Counted from the stretch's first letter, positions 12,805 through 27,780 are shown. The stretch is 64,000 nucleotides of DNA from Thiohalobacter sp. IOR34 (GCF_030406045.1 NZ_CP128988.1:2391438-2455437), one strand, 5' to 3'. Translations and numbers: made by a program. The notes: a model not told the origin generated them from the sequence alone.

Positions 12805-13179
12805 TCAGGACTTGGGCCGCTTGGCGCCATACTTGGAACGCCCCTGGCGCCGCGACTCGACACCCGACGTGTCCAGGCTGCCGCGCACGGTGTGGTAGCG
12901 CACGCCCGGCAGATCCTTGACACGACCGCCACGGATCAGCACCACCGAGTGCTCCTGGAGGTTGTGCCCCTCACCGCCGATGTAGGTCGTCACCTCATAG
13001 CCGTTGGTCAGGCGCACACGGGCGACCTTGCGCAGCGCCGAGTTCGGCTTCTTCGGGGTGGTGGTGTAGACGCGGGTGCAGACACCACGCTTCTGCGGAC
13101 ATGCCTCCAGCGCCGGCACGTTGCTCTTCTCTGCCTTGCGCTTCCGCGGCTTACGCACTAACTGATTGATAGTTGCCAT
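12805..13179 (-). CDS. rpsL: 30S ribosomal protein S12
   Basis: The 124-residue protein monitors codon-anticodon pairing in the decoding centre. Lysines 43 (in [12 protein letters not shown]) and 88 (in [11 protein letters not shown]) are present, so the sequence is of the streptomycin-sensitive type. It is the first gene of the str operon, 93 bases downstream of a strong promoter. Confidence 0.98.
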   Translation of the reverse strand: MATINQLVRKPRKRKAEKSNVPALEACPQKRGVCTRVYTTTPKKPNSALRKVARVRLTNGYEVTTYIGGEGHNLQEHSVVLIRGGRVKDLPGVRYHTVRGSLDTSGVESRRQGRSKYGAKRPKS

Positions 13180-13210
13180 GAAAAACTCGCTCTACCCAAA
13201 ATTTCGTCGG

Positions 13211-13266
13211 AAAAAAGGGCGACCTGAAAACAAACGACAGGCCGGTTGAAGTCGCCCGGCCTGTCG
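13211..13266 (-). promoter_or_regulatory. rpsL leader with two competing hairpins
   Basis: Between the str promoter and rpsL the RNA can form one hairpin of 11 pairs (CGACAGGCCGG with CCGGCCTGTCG, spanning 13235-13266) or a second one (GGGCGAC 13251-13257 with GTCGCCC 13217-13223) followed directly by six U residues. The two overlap and cannot coexist. This resembles an antiterminator/terminator pair. Alternatively the second hairpin ends transcripts from rpoBC. Confidence 0.5.
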
Positions 13267-13278
13267 GAAAGACGCGCA

Positions 13279-13307
13279 ATTGTAGAGAGGCCCCTATGCC
13301 CTGTCAA
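13279..13307 (-). promoter_or_regulatory. Strong sigma-70 promoter of the str operon
   Basis: On the minus strand TTGACA (13302-13307) and TACAAT (13279-13284) are separated by exactly 17 bases, and a GC-rich discriminator (TGCGCG) follows, as at stringently controlled ribosomal promoters. It lies between rpoC and rpsL and reads towards rpsL. Confidence 0.85.
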
Positions 13308-13348
13308 GCATTAATCTCAAGTTTGACAGGACAATGGCGCCTGCACCG

Positions 13349-17554
<4,206 letters not shown>

Positions 17555-17633
17555 CGTATCTCCCGTGTTGGCTGTCTGCCGTTGCGCAATCCCGCCTTGC
17601 GGGTCATGGCTTGCGCGGCGGATAGCTCAGTAT

Positions 17634-20600
17634 TCAGTCCTGCTCCAGTTCCAGATTGATGCCCAGCGAGCGGATCTCCTTGACCAGCACATTGAAGGAC
17701 TCCGGCATGCCGGCCTCCATGTGATGGTCGCCGTCGACGATGCTCTTGTACATCTTGGTGCGGCCGGTCACGTCATCGGATTTCACGGTCAGCATTTCCT
17801 GCAGGGTGTAGGCGGCACCATAGGCCTCCAGCGCCCAGACCTCCATCTCACCGAAGCGCTGACCACCGAACTGCGCCTTGCCACCCAGCGGCTGCTGGGT
17901 CACCAGGCTGTAGGGGCCGGTGGAACGGGCGTGCATCTTGTCGTCGACCAGATGGTTCAGCTTCAGCATGTACATGTAGCCGACCGTCACCGGGCGATCG
18001 AAGGGATCGCCGGTGCGCCCATCGTAGAGGATGGTCTGGCCGGACTCGGGCAGATCGGCCAGCTTGAGCATGGCCTTGATCTCGCTTTCGTGCGCACCGT
18101 CGAATACCGGCGTCGCCATCGGCACACCCGCTTTCAGGTTGGACGCCAGCTCGATGATCTCCTCGTCGCTGAGGGAGTCGAGATCCTCCTTCCTGCCGCT
18201 GGTGTTGTAGACCTTCTCCAGGTAGTCGCGCAGCTCGGCGACCTTGGCCTTCGCCTCGAGCATCTTGCCGATCTTGATGCCGACACCCTTGGCAGCCCAG
18301 CCGAGGTGGGTCTCCAACACCTGGCCGACGTTCATGCGCGAAGGCACGCCCAGCGGATTGAGCACCACGTCGGCGGGGGTGCCGTCAGCGGTATAGGGCA
18401 TGTCTTCCACCGGCACGATCATGGAAATCACGCCCTTGTTGCCGTGGCGGCCGGCCATCTTGTCGCCCGGCTGCACCCGCCGCTTGACGGCCAGGTAGAC
18501 CTTGACCATCTTCAGCACGCCCGGCGCCAGGTCGTCGCCGGCGGTGATCTTCATGCGCTTCTCTTCGAGACGCTTGTCGAAGTCGGCGCGGATCGCCTTG
18601 AGCTGCTCGGCAGCCTTCTCCAGCTGCTGGTTGGCCTCCTCGTTCTTGAGGCGGATCTCGAACCACTTGCTGCGATCCACAGCTTCCAGATAGCTCTTGG
18701 TGATCTTGGCCCCGCTCTTCAGCTTGTTGGGCCCGCCCTCGGCAGTCTTGCCGGTGAGCAGTTGTTCGACACGACGATAGACGTCCTCCTCCATGATCCG
18801 CATCTGGTCGGCCAGGTCCTTCTTCACACCGGCCAGCTGTTCCTCTTCGATCTCCAGCGCACGCTTGTCCTTCTCCACGCCGTCGCGGGTGAAGACCTGC
18901 ACGTCGATCACGGTACCGTCCATGCCGGAAGGCACGCGCAGCGAGGTGTCCTTCACGTCCGAGGCCTTCTCGCCGAAGATGGCACGCAGCAGCTTCTCCT
19001 CCGGGGTGAGCTGGGTCTCGCCCTTGGGCGTCACCTTGCCGACCAGGATGTCGCCCGGCTTGACCTCGGCACCGATATAGACGATGCCGGACTCGTCGAG
19101 CTTGGCCAGGGCGCCCTCACCGACGTTGGGGATGTCACCGGAGATCTCCTCCGAGCCCAGCTTGGTATCGCGCGCGACGCAGGTCAGCTCCTCGATGTGG
19201 ATGGTGGTGAAGCGGTCTTCCTGCACCACCCGCTCGGAGATGAGGATCGAGTCCTCGAAGTTGTAGCCGTTCCAGGGCATGAAGGCGACCAGCATGTTCT
19301 GGCCCAGGGCCAGCTCGCCCATGTCGGTGGAAGGACCATCGGCCAGCACGTCACCCTTGGCGATCACGTCACCCGGCCCGACCAGCGGCCGCTGGTTGAT
19401 GCAGGTGTTCTGGTTGGAGCGGGTGTACTTGATCAGGTTGTAGATATCGACACCGGGTTCGCCGGGGATGGTCTCCTCGTCATTGACCCGCACCACGATG
19501 CGGCCGGCGTCGACCGAGTCGACCACCCCGCCACGCCTGGCCACCACGGTCACGCCGGAGTCGACGGCCACCGCCCGCTCCATGCCGGTGCCCACCAGCG
19601 GCTTCTCGGCGCGCAGCGTCGGTACCGCCTGGCGCTGCATGTTGGAACCCATCAGCGCGCGGTTGGCGTCGTCGTGCTCCAGGAAGGGGATCAGCGAGGC
19701 AGCCACCGAGACGATCTGTTTCGGCGACACGTCCATGTAGTCCACCTTGTCCGGGGTGGTCATGGTGAACTCGTTCTGGTGCCGGCAGGAGACCAGATCC
19801 TCGACCAGGTTGCCCTTGTCGTCCAGCGCCGCATTGGCCTGGGCGATCATGTACTCGCCCTCCTCGATCGCCGACAGATACTCGATCTGGTCGGTGACAC
19901 GGCCGTCCTCCACCTTGCGGTAGGGGGTCTCCAGGAAGCCGTACTCGTTGGTCCGGGCATAGACCGCCAGCGAGTTGATCAGGCCGATGTTCGGACCTTC
20001 CGGGGTCTCGATCGGGCACAGCCGGCCGTAGTGGGTGGGATGCACATCGCGCACCTCGAAGCCGGCCCGCTCGCGGGTCAGGCCGCCGGGGCCAAGCGCC
20101 GAGACGCGCCGCTTGTGGGTCACCTCGGACAAGGGATTGTTCTGGTCCATGAACTGGGAGAGCTGGCTGGAGCCGAAGAACTCCTTGATCGCCGCTGCGA
20201 CCGGCTTGGCGTTGATCAGCTCCTGCGGCATCAGGCCCTCGCTCTCGGCCAGGGTCAGGCGCTCCTTGACGGCCCGCTCGACACGCACCAGGCCGATGCG
20301 GAACACGTTCTCCGCCATCTCGCCGACACAGCGGATGCGACGGTTACCGAGGTGATCGATGTCATCGACCACACCGATACCGTTGCGAATGTCGATCAGT
20401 GTGCGCAACACGGCAACGATGTCGGAACCCCAGTCACGCAGCACCGCCTTCAAATCGCCCCAGCCGATGCTCTCGTCGGCGTCACGGCCGACCAGCTCGA
20501 GCAACTGGCGGACCGGCGCTTCCAGCTCGGCGACCCGCAGGGTGTCGCTGTCGTCCTGCAGCTTGAAACGGCTGATCAGGTCCTGCTCGATGTACTTGTC

Positions 20601-21884
20601 GTCGATCAGGATGCCCGGCCCCCTGACCGTGTCCCGGCCGACCCGGCGATTGAACTTCATGCGGCCGACGGCAGACAGATCGTAGCGGTCCTCGGTGAAG
20701 AACAGGTTCTTGAACAGGTTCTGTGCGGCCTCCTTGGTCGGCGGCTCGCCCGGGCGCATCATGCGGTAGATCTCGACCTGTGCCTCCAGGGCATTGGTGG
20801 CCGGATCGATACGCAGGGTCTGGGAGACGTAGGGACCACGGTCCAGATCGTTGGTGAACAGGGTCTCGATATCCCTGATCCCCGCCTCGCGCAGCTTGGC
20901 GATCAGCTCCTCGGTGAGCTCATCGTTGGCGTTGGCGATCAGTTCCCCGGTTTCGGTATCGATGATGTTCTTCGCCAGCACCTTGCCGAGCAGATAGTCC
21001 TCCGGCACCTCGAGGGTCTTGACCCCGGCCTTGTCCAGCTCGCGGATGTGGCGCGCAGTGATGCGCCGTCCTTCCTCGACGATGACCTTGTCACCCACCT
21101 TGATCGGGAAGGTCGCGGTCTCGCCGCGCAGCCGCTCGGGCACCAGGTCCAGGGTCACCCCGTCCTTGTCCAGGTGGAAGCTGTTGGTCTCGAAGAACAT
21201 GTCGAGGATTTCCTCGACCTCGTAGCCCAGGGCGCGCAGCAGGATGGTCGCCGGCAGCTTGCGGCGACGGTCGATGCGCACGAAGACGTTGTCCTTGGGG
21301 TCGAACTCGAAGTCCAGCCAGGAGCCGCGGTAGGGAATCACCCGCGCGGAATACAGCACCTTGCCGGATGAATGGGTCTTGCCCTTGTCGTGATCGAAGA
21401 ACACGCCGGGCGAACGGTGCAGCTGGGAGACGATGACCCGCTCGGTGCCGTTGATGACGAAGGTGCCGGTGTCGGTCATCAGGGGCAGTTCGCCCATGTA
21501 GACCTCCTGCTCCTTGATGTCCTTGATGGTCGGCGAGCTGCTGTCGGAATCCTTGTCGTAGATCACCAGACGGACCAGGGCACGCAGCGGTGCCGCATAG
21601 GTCATGCCCCGCAGCTGACACTCCTTGACGTCGAAGGTCGGCTCACCCAGGCGATAGCTGACGTATTCCAGCCGTGCGTTGCCGGAATAGCTCTCGATCG
21701 GGAACACCGAGGAGAATGCGGCATGCAGCCCCTTGTCACCGCGATGACCCGGCTGCCTGTCGGTCTGCAGGAAATCCCGGTATGACTCGATCTGGGTCGC
21801 CAGCAGGTACGGGACCTTCAGGATACTGGGACGCTTGCCGAAATCCTTGCGAATGCGTTTTTTCTCGGTAAAGCTGTAGCCCAT
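17634..21884 (-). CDS. rpoB: RNA polymerase beta subunit
   Basis: The 1416-residue subunit forms the other half of the catalytic cleft. The rifampicin region is wild type: [20 protein letters not shown] is intact (Asp, His and Ser of the classic resistance positions). C-terminal [18 protein letters not shown] is the conserved clamp-facing segment. E. coli RpoB has 1342 residues; the extra length is spread over lineage-specific insertions. It follows rplL after a 216-base spacer with an attenuator. Confidence 0.98.
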   Translation of the reverse strand: MGYSFTEKKRIRKDFGKRPSILKVPYLLATQIESYRDFLQTDRQPGHRGDKGLHAAFSSVFPIESYSGNARLEYVSYRLGEPTFDVKECQLRGMTYAAPLRALVRLVIYDKDSDSSSPTIKDIKEQEVYMGELPLMTDTGTFVINGTERVIVSQLHRSPGVFFDHDKGKTHSSGKVLYSARVIPYRGSWLDFEFDPKDNVFVRIDRRRKLPATILLRALGYEVEEILDMFFETNSFHLDKDGVTLDLVPERLRGETATFPIKVGDKVIVEEGRRITARHIRELDKAGVKTLEVPEDYLLGKVLAKNIIDTETGELIANANDELTEELIAKLREAGIRDIETLFTNDLDRGPYVSQTLRIDPATNALEAQVEIYRMMRPGEPPTKEAAQNLFKNLFFTEDRYDLSAVGRMKFNRRVGRDTVRGPGILIDDKYIEQDLISRFKLQDDSDTLRVAELEAPVRQLLELVGRDADESIGWGDLKAVLRDWGSDIVAVLRTLIDIRNGIGVVDDIDHLGNRRIRCVGEMAENVFRIGLVRVERAVKERLTLAESEGLMPQELINAKPVAAAIKEFFGSSQLSQFMDQNNPLSEVTHKRRVSALGPGGLTRERAGFEVRDVHPTHYGRLCPIETPEGPNIGLINSLAVYARTNEYGFLETPYRKVEDGRVTDQIEYLSAIEEGEYMIAQANAALDDKGNLVEDLVSCRHQNEFTMTTPDKVDYMDVSPKQIVSVAASLIPFLEHDDANRALMGSNMQRQAVPTLRAEKPLVGTGMERAVAVDSGVTVVARRGGVVDSVDAGRIVVRVNDEETIPGEPGVDIYNLIKYTRSNQNTCINQRPLVGPGDVIAKGDVLADGPSTDMGELALGQNMLVAFMPWNGYNFEDSILISERVVQEDRFTTIHIEELTCVARDTKLGSEEISGDIPNVGEGALAKLDESGIVYIGAEVKPGDILVGKVTPKGETQLTPEEKLLRAIFGEKASDVKDTSLRVPSGMDGTVIDVQVFTRDGVEKDKRALEIEEEQLAGVKKDLADQMRIMEEDVYRRVEQLLTGKTAEGGPNKLKSGAKITKSYLEAVDRSKWFEIRLKNEEANQQLEKAAEQLKAIRADFDKRLEEKRMKITAGDDLAPGVLKMVKVYLAVKRRVQPGDKMAGRHGNKGVISMIVPVEDMPYTADGTPADVVLNPLGVPSRMNVGQVLETHLGWAAKGVGIKIGKMLEAKAKVAELRDYLEKVYNTSGRKEDLDSLSDEEIIELASNLKAGVPMATPVFDGAHESEIKAMLKLADLPESGQTILYDGRTGDPFDRPVTVGYMYMLKLNHLVDDKMHARSTGPYSLVTQQPLGGKAQFGGQRFGEMEVWALEAYGAAYTLQEMLTVKSDDVTGRTKMYKSIVDGDHHMEAGMPESFNVLVKEIRSLGINLELEQD

Positions 21885-22050
21885 CGGTGTTCCTCACTCA
21901 AAGTTGGCGGCCGCGCCTGTGTCACCCGGCCTGAAAATCTGATATCCATCGATTTCACGTACTGCGCACCCGGCGGCTCGATGGCCGACCGCCAGAAACG
22001 GGAAAAGGCCGGCAGCGAAAACTCGCCGCCAGCCGATCACTTCGCCGAAA

Positions 22051-22077
22051 CCGCGGGGCCGTGAGACGACCCCGCGG
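22051..22077 (-). promoter_or_regulatory. rplL-rpoB attenuator hairpin
   Basis: A perfect eight-pair stem (CCGCGGGG with CCCCGCGG) and an 11-base loop lie 23 bases after the rplL stop and are followed by UUUC. In E. coli a partial terminator at this place sets the ratio of L7/L12 to RNA polymerase. The position and form agree; strength is not known. Confidence 0.65.
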
Positions 22078-22100
22078 GCACTGCGAACGCCGCTGCGATC

Positions 22101-22481
22101 TTACTTCACCTCGACGCTGGCACCAGCCTCTTCGAGCTGCTTCTTGATCTCTTCGGCCTCGTCCTTGCTCACCCCTTCCTTGACGGTGACCGGAGCGCCC
22201 TCGACCATTTCCTTTGCTTCCTTCAGGCCCAGGCCGGTGATGGCGCGAACAGCCTTGATGGCAGCAACCTTGTTGGAACCGAAACTGCTCATGACCACAT
22301 CGAACTCGGTCTTCTCTTCGGCAGCGGCACCAGCCTCACCACCGGCGGCAGCCGGAACGGCGGCGACGGCAGCCGCGGCGGACACACCGAACTTCTCTTC
22401 CATGGCCTCGATCAGCTCGACGACATCCATCACGCTCATATTGGCGATGGTTTCCAGAATATCTTCTTTAGAGACAGACAT
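22101..22481 (-). CDS. rplL: 50S ribosomal protein L7/L12
   Basis: The 126-residue stalk protein recruits translational GTPases. The N-terminal dimerisation domain, an alanine-rich hinge (about residues 35-55) and the C-terminal domain with [13 protein letters not shown] are all seen. It is present in four or six copies on L10. It lies 66 bases after rplJ. Confidence 0.98.
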   Translation of the reverse strand: MSVSKEDILETIANMSVMDVVELIEAMEEKFGVSAAAAVAAVPAAAGGEAGAAAEEKTEFDVVMSSFGSNKVAAIKAVRAITGLGLKEAKEMVEGAPVTVKEGVSKDEAEEIKKQLEEAGASVEVK

Positions 22482-22547
22482 GTTGATTTAACTCCTGTGT
22501 TCCTGACCCGCGGACCAGTCTCGCCGGGTCGCTTGATTTCAAACCAG

Positions 22548-23078
22548 TTACGCCGCGCTTTCCTTCTGATCGCGGATGGCAGCCACGGTACGGACCAGCT
22601 TGCCAGGCACCTCGTTGAGGGTGCGGGCCAGCTTCTCCACCGGAGCCTTCATCACGGCCATCAGCATGGACAGGGCCTGATCCCGGGTCGGCAGACTCGC
22701 CAGTCGTTCGATGTCGTTGGCCGGCAGCAGCTCACCGCCCACCGCCACGAAACGAACCTGGAGCAGGTCGTGCTCCTTGGCGAAGTCCTTGATCACTCGA
22801 GCGGCACAACCGGGGTCTTCCTGCGAGAACGCCAGCAACAGCGGCCCCACCAGACTCTCGGAAATGCACTCGAACTCGGTACCCTGAACGGCACGTCGGG
22901 CCAAAGTGTTTTTGATGACACGCAGATAGACACCACCATCCCGCGCCTTCTTGCGCAGTTCGGTCAGCTCGTCCACGGTCAGTCCGCGGTATTCCGCGGC
23001 CACAGCGGATAGTGCGCTCGATGCGACTTCCGCCACCTCGGCAACGACGGACTTCTTCTCTTCGAGAGTCAGCGCCAT
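22548..23078 (-). CDS. rplJ: 50S ribosomal protein L10
   Basis: A 176-residue protein starting [15 protein letters not shown] (a second ATG lies directly before it). L10 anchors L7/L12 dimers through its C-terminal helix and represses its own operon by binding the leader. A GGAGG site lies upstream. It is longer than E. coli L10 (165). Confidence 0.97.
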   Translation of the reverse strand: MALTLEEKKSVVAEVAEVASSALSAVAAEYRGLTVDELTELRKKARDGGVYLRVIKNTLARRAVQGTEFECISESLVGPLLLAFSQEDPGCAARVIKDFAKEHDLLQVRFVAVGGELLPANDIERLASLPTRDQALSMLMAVMKAPVEKLARTLNEVPGKLVRTVAAIRDQKESAA

Positions 23079-23084
23079 CAATTA

Positions 23085-23200
23085 CCTCCAGCTTCCTGAG
23101 TACACGGAACCGCCGGTGTGACGGTCCCCCCATACGGTGGCCACGGACATGTCCGTCTTGGCAACACCGTCTGCGCAGGCCGGTTGCCCATTAAGCCGCG
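23085..23200 (-). promoter_or_regulatory. L10 leader (autoregulatory RNA of rplJL)
   Basis: The 203-base spacer before rplJ contains GCGCAGACGGUG, followed by an internal stem (GACGGACAUGUCCGU) and CACCGUAU. The E. coli L10 leader has UGCGUAGACGGUG and CUCACCGUAU in the same order. This is the binding site of the L10(L12)4 complex, which represses translation of rplJ and rplL. Recognition is by memory of the E. coli leader, not by covariance search. Confidence 0.75.
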
Positions 23201-23281
23201 AATTCACATCCCCGGCACCTGCGGTCTTTGACGGCCACCGGGCGGAGCACTCCGCCACGGCGCCACAAAGTCTGTCGTCGA

Positions 23282-23974
23282 TCAGCCCAGCGAGGCCTGA
23301 TCGACCTGGATGCCCGGCCCCATGGTGGTGGAGACGGTCACCTTCTTCATATACACGCCCTTGGCAGCTGCCGGCTTGGCCTTGTTCAGGTCGGCCAACA
23401 GCGCCTCCAGGTTCTCCTTCAGGGCGCCATTGTCGAAATCCACCTTGCCGATCGAGCAGTGGATGATGCCGGCCTTGTCGGTCCGGTAGCGCACCTGACC
23501 GGCCTTGGCGTTCTTCACCGCCGCGGTCACGTCCGGGGTGACGGTGCCGACCTTGGGGTTCGGCATCAGGCCGCGCGGGCCGAGGATCTGACCGAGCTGG
23601 CCGACCACGCGCATGGCGTCCGGGGTGGCGATCACCACGTCGAAGTCCAGATTGCCGCCCTTGATGCTCTCCGCCAGGTCCTCGAAGCCGACGATATCGG
23701 CCCCGGCCTCCTTGGCGGCCTCGGCGTTGGCACCCTGGGCGAAGACCGCCACCCGCACCTCCTTGCCGGTGCCGTTGGGCAGCACCGTTGAACCCCGCAC
23801 CACCTGGTCGGACTTGCGCGGATCGACGCCAAGATTCACTGCCACGTCGACGGATTCCTTGAACTTGGCCCCCGGCAACTCCTTCAGCAGACTGAAGGCC
23901 TCGTCGGCCGGATACAGCTTGCCCGGCTCGATCTTCTCACGAATGGCTTTCATGCGTTTGCTCAGCTTTGCCAT
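23282..23974 (-). CDS. rplA: 50S ribosomal protein L1
   Basis: The 230-residue protein forms the mobile L1 stalk that guides deacylated tRNA out of the E site, and in E. coli represses the rplKA operon. [18 protein letters not shown] is the family signature. It follows rplK by four bases. Confidence 0.98.
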   Translation of the reverse strand: MAKLSKRMKAIREKIEPGKLYPADEAFSLLKELPGAKFKESVDVAVNLGVDPRKSDQVVRGSTVLPNGTGKEVRVAVFAQGANAEAAKEAGADIVGFEDLAESIKGGNLDFDVVIATPDAMRVVGQLGQILGPRGLMPNPKVGTVTPDVTAAVKNAKAGQVRYRTDKAGIIHCSIGKVDFDNGALKENLEALLADLNKAKPAAAKGVYMKKVTVSTTMGPGIQVDQASLG

Positions 23975-23978
23975 GACT

Positions 23979-24410
23979 TCAGACCCCCTCTACGTCCAGA
24001 CCCATGCTACGTGCGGTACCGGCGATGGTACGTACCGCGGCATCCATGTCAGCAGCCGTGAGGTCGGGTTCCTTGGTCTTGGCGATCTCTTCCATCTGCG
24101 CGCGGGTTACCGTACCCACCTTCTTGGTGTTCGGTTCGCCGCTGCCCTTGGCGATGCCTGCCGCCTTCTTCAACAGAATGGAGGCCGGCGGGGTCTTCAT
24201 GATGAAGGTGAAACTGCGGTCGTTGTAGACCGTGATCACCACCGGCACCGGCATACCCTTCTCGAGGTTCTGCGTCTGGGCGTTGAATGCCTTGCAGAAC
24301 TCCATGATGTTCACGCCGTGCTGGCCCAACGCCGGACCGACCGGCGGACTCGGATTGGCCTCCTGCGCCGGCACCTGCAGCTTGATGTACGCTTCGACTT
24401 TCTTTGCCAT
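23979..24410 (-). CDS. rplK: 50S ribosomal protein L11
   Basis: A 143-residue protein of the GTPase-associated centre, needed for RelA activation during the stringent response. The N-terminal domain has the proline-rich [20 protein letters not shown]; the C-terminal domain binds 23S rRNA. First gene of the rplKAJL-rpoBC series. Confidence 0.98.
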   Translation of the reverse strand: MAKKVEAYIKLQVPAQEANPSPPVGPALGQHGVNIMEFCKAFNAQTQNLEKGMPVPVVITVYNDRSFTFIMKTPPASILLKKAAGIAKGSGEPNTKKVGTVTRAQMEEIAKTKEPDLTAADMDAAVRTIAGTARSMGLDVEGV

Positions 24411-24495
24411 GACTTACTCCAGTTGGGTACGAACGCCTTGCGGCTCCCCGCTACGAGGGGGAACGGCACCGGCCGCCCCCGCTGCTATCAAATCC

Positions 24496-25029
24496 TCAGG
24501 CCTTTTCGACCTGACTGAACTCCAGCTCGACCGGTGTGGAACGGCCAAAGATCAGCACCGCGACCCGCAGGCGGTTCTTCTCGTAGTTGACCTCTTCCAC
24601 CACGCCGTTGAAATCGTTGAATGGGCCGTCGGTGACGCGCACCACCTCGCCGACCTCGAACAGCACCTTGGGCCGCGGCTTCTCCACGCCCTCCTGGATG
24701 CGCTGCAGGATCTGCTCGGCCTCCTTGTCGGAGATCGGCGCCGGCTTGTCGCTGGTGCCACCGATGAAACCCATCACCTTGGGCACATCCTTGACCAGGT
24801 GCCAGGTCTCGTCGTCCATCTCCATCTGCACCAGCACGTAGCCGGGGAAGAACTTGCGCTCGCTCTTGCGCTTCTGTCCCTCGCGCATCTCCACCACCTC
24901 TTCGGTGGGCACCAGGATCTCACCGAACTTGTCTTCAAGTCCGGCACGCGCAATACGCTCCTCCAGGGAGCGCTTGACCTGATTCTCGAAGCCCGAGTAG
25001 GCGTGAACAACATACCAGCGTTTCGCCAT
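24496..25029 (-). CDS. nusG: Transcription elongation/antitermination factor NusG
   Basis: This 177-residue protein has the NGN domain ([19 protein letters not shown]) and a C-terminal KOW domain ([19 protein letters not shown], about residues 125-145). It binds RNA polymerase through NGN and either Rho or S10 through KOW. It lies six bases after secE. Confidence 0.98.
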   Translation of the reverse strand: MAKRWYVVHAYSGFENQVKRSLEERIARAGLEDKFGEILVPTEEVVEMREGQKRKSERKFFPGYVLVQMEMDDETWHLVKDVPKVMGFIGGTSDKPAPISDKEAEQILQRIQEGVEKPRPKVLFEVGEVVRVTDGPFNDFNGVVEEVNYEKNRLRVAVLIFGRSTPVELEFSQVEKA

Positions 25030-25035
25030 CTTCCC

Positions 25036-25413
25036 TCAGCCCGCCTGACCGGTCAGCAAGCGGACCGCCCAGAGCAAAAACATGTCCAATAACCAGAGCA
25101 GGATACCCATCACGATGACCATCGCGAACACGATCAGCGTGGTCTGAATGGTCTCCTGCCGCGTCGGCCAGACGACCTTGCGGACCTCGGTCCGGGTCTC
25201 GACCAGATACCCCAGCAGCCGCCTGCCGACGGCGGTCTGCGCCATGATCGCCAGGGCCACACCGGCGGTGGCCAGCAGACCCAGCACTCGCAGCAGCAAC
25301 GACGCCTCGGCGAAGTAATAGAAGGCCCCGACCGCACCGAGCAACAGCGCGATCGCCAGCGTCAACTTCACGGAGTCGAGTCTGGAACCCTGGGTTTCAG
25401 CCTTTGCGTTCAT
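25036..25413 (-). CDS. secE: Preprotein translocase subunit SecE
   Basis: With the start at MNAKAETQGSRLDSV it has 125 residues, as in E. coli (127), and three membrane segments (about residues 15-37, 40-60 and 90-115). Before the third segment is the conserved amphipathic part EVRKVVWPTRQETIQTT. An earlier in-frame ATG would run into the tRNA-Trp gene and is rejected. It forms the SecYEG channel. Confidence 0.96.
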   Translation of the reverse strand: MNAKAETQGSRLDSVKLTLAIALLLGAVGAFYYFAEASLLLRVLGLLATAGVALAIMAQTAVGRRLLGYLVETRTEVRKVVWPTRQETIQTTLIVFAMVIVMGILLWLLDMFLLWAVRLLTGQAG

Positions 25414-25461
25414 GCAATCCTGCCGCCGACAGCGGAGCCTTGCCCGCCAGCCGCGAAATAA

Positions 25462-25537
25462 TGGCAGGCCAGGAGGGAATCGAACCCCCAACCTGCGGTT
25501 TTGGAGACCGCCGCTCTGCCAATTGAGCTACTGGCCT
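25462..25537 (-). tRNA. tRNA-Trp (anticodon CCA)
   Basis: A 76-base cloverleaf with encoded CCA. The acceptor strands AGGCCAG and CTGGCCT pair fully, the anticodon loop is CUCCAAA, and the T-arm has GGUUCGAUUCC. It lies between tufB and secE, the usual gammaproteobacterial position. Confidence 0.97.
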
Positions 25538-25566
25538 AAAACAAGGGGGCAGGCTGCCCTGCCCCC
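25538..25566 (-). terminator. Terminator-like hairpin after tufB
   Basis: Stem GGGGGCAG with CTGCCCCC and a six-base loop, followed by UUGUUUU, lies between the tufB stop and tRNA-Trp. It would end or attenuate transcripts from tufB before trpT-secE-nusG. Confidence 0.6.
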
Positions 25567-25579
25567 GCGTAACACCTGC

Positions 25580-26770
25580 TTACTCGATGATCTTGGAGAC
25601 CACGCCGGCGCCGACGGTGCGGCCACCCTCGCGGATCGCGAAACGCAGTCCTTCTTCCATCGCAATCGGCGCAATCAGCGTCACCGTCATCTTCACGTTG
25701 TCGCCCGGCATCACCATCTCCACGCCTTCCGGCAGATCGCAGGCGCCCGTCACGTCCGTCGTCCGGAAGTAAAACTGCGGACGATAGCCATTGAAGAACG
25801 GCGTATGACGGCCACCCTCGTCCTTCGACAGCACATACACCTCGGCCTCGAACTTGGTGTGCGGCGTGATCGAGCCCGGCTGGCACAGCACCTGGCCGCG
25901 CTCCACCTCGTCACGCTTGGTACCGCGCAGCAGCACGCCCACGTTGTCGCCCGCCTCGCCTTCGTCCAGCAGCTTGCGGAACATCTCCACACCCGTCACC
26001 GTGGTCTTGCTCGTCTCGCGGATACCCACGATCTCCACTTCGTCGCCCACGTGCACCTTGCCACGCTCGATGCGACCCGTCACCACCGTGCCTCGACCCG
26101 AAATCGAGAACACGTCCTCGATCGGCATCAGGAACGGCTGGTCCACCGGACGCTCCGGCACCGGAATGTACTCGTCCATCGCATCCAGCAGCTTCTCGAT
26201 CGACGGCACACCAATCTCCGAGGTGTCGCCTTCCAGCGCCTTCAGCGCCGAACCAATCACCACCGGAATGTCGTCACCAGGAAACTCGTACGAGCTCAGC
26301 AGATCGCGGACTTCCATCTCCACCAGCTCCAGCAGCTCCTCGTCGTCCACCTGGTCGGCCTTGTTCATGTACACCACGATGTACGGCACACCCACCTGAC
26401 GCGCCAGCAGAATGTGCTCACGGGTCTGCGGCATCGGACCGTCCGCCGCGCTCACCACCAGGATCGCACCGTCCATCTGCGCCGCACCCGTGATCATGTT
26501 CTTCACATAGTCCGCGTGCCCGGGGCAGTCCACGTGCGCGTAGTGACGGTTCTCCGTCTCGTACTCCACGTGCGCCGTCGCGATCGTGATACCGCGCGCA
26601 CGCTCCTCCGGCGCATTGTCGATCTGGTCGTACGCCTTGAACTCACCGCCCTGCTTCTCCGCCGCCACCTTCGTCAGCGCCGCCGTCAGCGTCGTCTTGC
26701 CATGGTCCACGTGACCAATGGTCCCCACGTTTACATGCGGCTTCGTTCGTTCAAATTTTTCCTTGGACAT
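25580..26770 (-). CDS. tufB: Elongation factor Tu, copy B
   Basis: A second 396-residue EF-Tu identical in protein to copy A at 8919, and as far as I can read identical in DNA through the coding region. It begins with ATG rather than GTG, and its flanks are unrelated to those of copy A. It stands after tRNA-Tyr, tRNA-Gly and tRNA-Thr, exactly like the E. coli tufB operon. Identity points to gene conversion. Confidence 0.98.
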   Translation of the reverse strand: MSKEKFERTKPHVNVGTIGHVDHGKTTLTAALTKVAAEKQGGEFKAYDQIDNAPEERARGITIATAHVEYETENRHYAHVDCPGHADYVKNMITGAAQMDGAILVVSAADGPMPQTREHILLARQVGVPYIVVYMNKADQVDDEELLELVEMEVRDLLSSYEFPGDDIPVVIGSALKALEGDTSEIGVPSIEKLLDAMDEYIPVPERPVDQPFLMPIEDVFSISGRGTVVTGRIERGKVHVGDEVEIVGIRETSKTTVTGVEMFRKLLDEGEAGDNVGVLLRGTKRDEVERGQVLCQPGSITPHTKFEAEVYVLSKDEGGRHTPFFNGYRPQFYFRTTDVTGACDLPEGVEMVMPGDNVKMTVTLIAPIAMEEGLRFAIREGGRTVGAGVVSKIIE

Positions 26771-26833
26771 GGATGTTCTCCCCAGTCAGGTTTTCATCGA
26801 CAATGCTGTTGAGCGCTACCACCAATAATCAAA

Positions 26834-26867
26834 GACAGGCGCCCCTTCCAACCCGGGGACGCCTGCC
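26834..26867 (-). promoter_or_regulatory. Hairpin between tRNA-Thr and tufB
   Basis: GGCAGGCGUCCCC can pair with GGGGCGCCUGUC across a short loop, just after the 3' end of tRNA-Thr, and is followed by UUUG. It may help separate the tRNAs from the tufB message, as a processing or weak termination signal. Confidence 0.4.
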
Positions 26868-26874
26868 TCGCATA

Positions 26875-26950
<76 letters not shown>

Positions 26951-26976
26951 CAGCAAAACCGTTCGGCTCGTAAATT

Positions 26977-27050
26977 TGGAGCGGGTGATGGGAATCGAAC
27001 CCACGTATTCAGCTTGGAAGGCTGAAGTTCTACCATTGAACTACACCCGC
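26977..27050 (-). tRNA. tRNA-Gly (anticodon UCC)
   Basis: A 74-base cloverleaf with encoded CCA. Acceptor GCGGGUG pairs with CACCCGC, the anticodon loop reads CUUCCAA and the T-arm has GGUUCGAUUCC. It lies between the tRNA-Tyr repeat array and tRNA-Thr. Confidence 0.97.
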
Positions 27051-27195
27051 CGAAAACACCGCCATTCCGCCCGGCCCCTCCGTCACCGGAGCCTGTCGCC
27101 GGCCGCCCGCCGCCATCGGCCAACGCCGAATCTCGTATCGAGCCGGCGGACCGCGGCATCCGCGCCGTCCGCCACCTTAATCTATAGTCGGCACC

Positions 27196-27713
27196 GCGCC
27201 CTGCGCGACGTTCAAAACCGCTCCCGCGGTTTTGTCGAACCTCTGATCGGCTCGAACCCTCCCCCCTGATTCAGAGCGGAGGCCCCTGGGTACCGTCACT
27301 GACAACGCGGTCCCGTTCCAACTTTGGTGGAGGGGGGAGGATGACTCCGGGCCTTACGCCCCTCCGCCCTCCGGGCCGTCGCGCCCTGCGCGACGTTCAA
27401 AACCGCTCCCGCGGTTTTGTCGAACCTCTGATCGGCTCGAACCCTCCCCCCTGATTCAGAGCGGAGGCCCCTGGGTACCGTCACTGACAACGCGGTCCCG
27501 TTCCAACTTTGGTGGAGGGGGGAGGATGACTCCGGGCCTTACGCCCCTCCGCCCTCCGGGCCGTCGCGCCTTGCGCGACGTTCAAAACCGCTCCCGCGGT
27601 TTTGTCGAACCTCTGATCGGTTCGAACCCTCCCCCCCTGATTCAGAGCGGAGGCCCCTGGGTACCGTCACTGACAACGCGGTCCCGTTCCAACTTTGGTG
27701 GAGGGGGGAGGAT
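27196..27713 (-). repeat. Tandem 185-bp repeats carrying the tRNA-Tyr 3' end
   Basis: Nearly three copies of a 185/186-bp unit start at 27196, 27381 and 27566 (same motif GCGCCCTGCGCGACG). Each unit includes an 18-base copy of the 3' terminus of tRNA-Tyr with CCA (at 27325, 27510 and, as the true tRNA end, 27696). Each unit also has a hairpin of eight pairs (AAAACCGC with GCGGTTTT) that looks like a two-way terminator, and a second one (GTCGCG with CGCGAC). The array lies directly downstream of tRNA-Tyr. E. coli tyrT has a similar arrangement of 178-bp repeats with 19 bases of tRNA-Tyr. The unit length is not a multiple of three. Confidence 0.95.
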
Positions 27714-27780
27714 TCGAACCTCCGAAGGCGGAGCCAGCAGATTTACAGTCTGCCCCCTTTGGCCACTCGGGAACCCCTCC
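27696..27780 (-). tRNA. tRNA-Tyr (anticodon GUA)
   Basis: An 85-base class II tRNA with a long variable arm and encoded CCA. Acceptor GGAGGGG pairs with CCCCUCC, the anticodon loop reads CUGUAAA. It is the first gene of the tRNA-tufB cluster, and its 3' end is duplicated in the downstream tandem repeats. Confidence 0.97.

Noticed and set aside
25414-25491. Upstream extension of SecE by 26 residues
   Set aside because: It would overlap the tRNA-Trp gene and adds residues unlike the family.
27296-27490. A basic 64-residue protein coded in the tRNA-Tyr repeats, like the protamine-like Tpr of E. coli
   Set aside because: The unit of 185 or 186 bases does not keep one frame, there is no ribosome-binding site, and the reading would run through the repeats by chance.
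27196-27713. CRISPR-like array
   Set aside because: The repeats are contiguous 185-bp units without unique spacers, and no cas gene is near.
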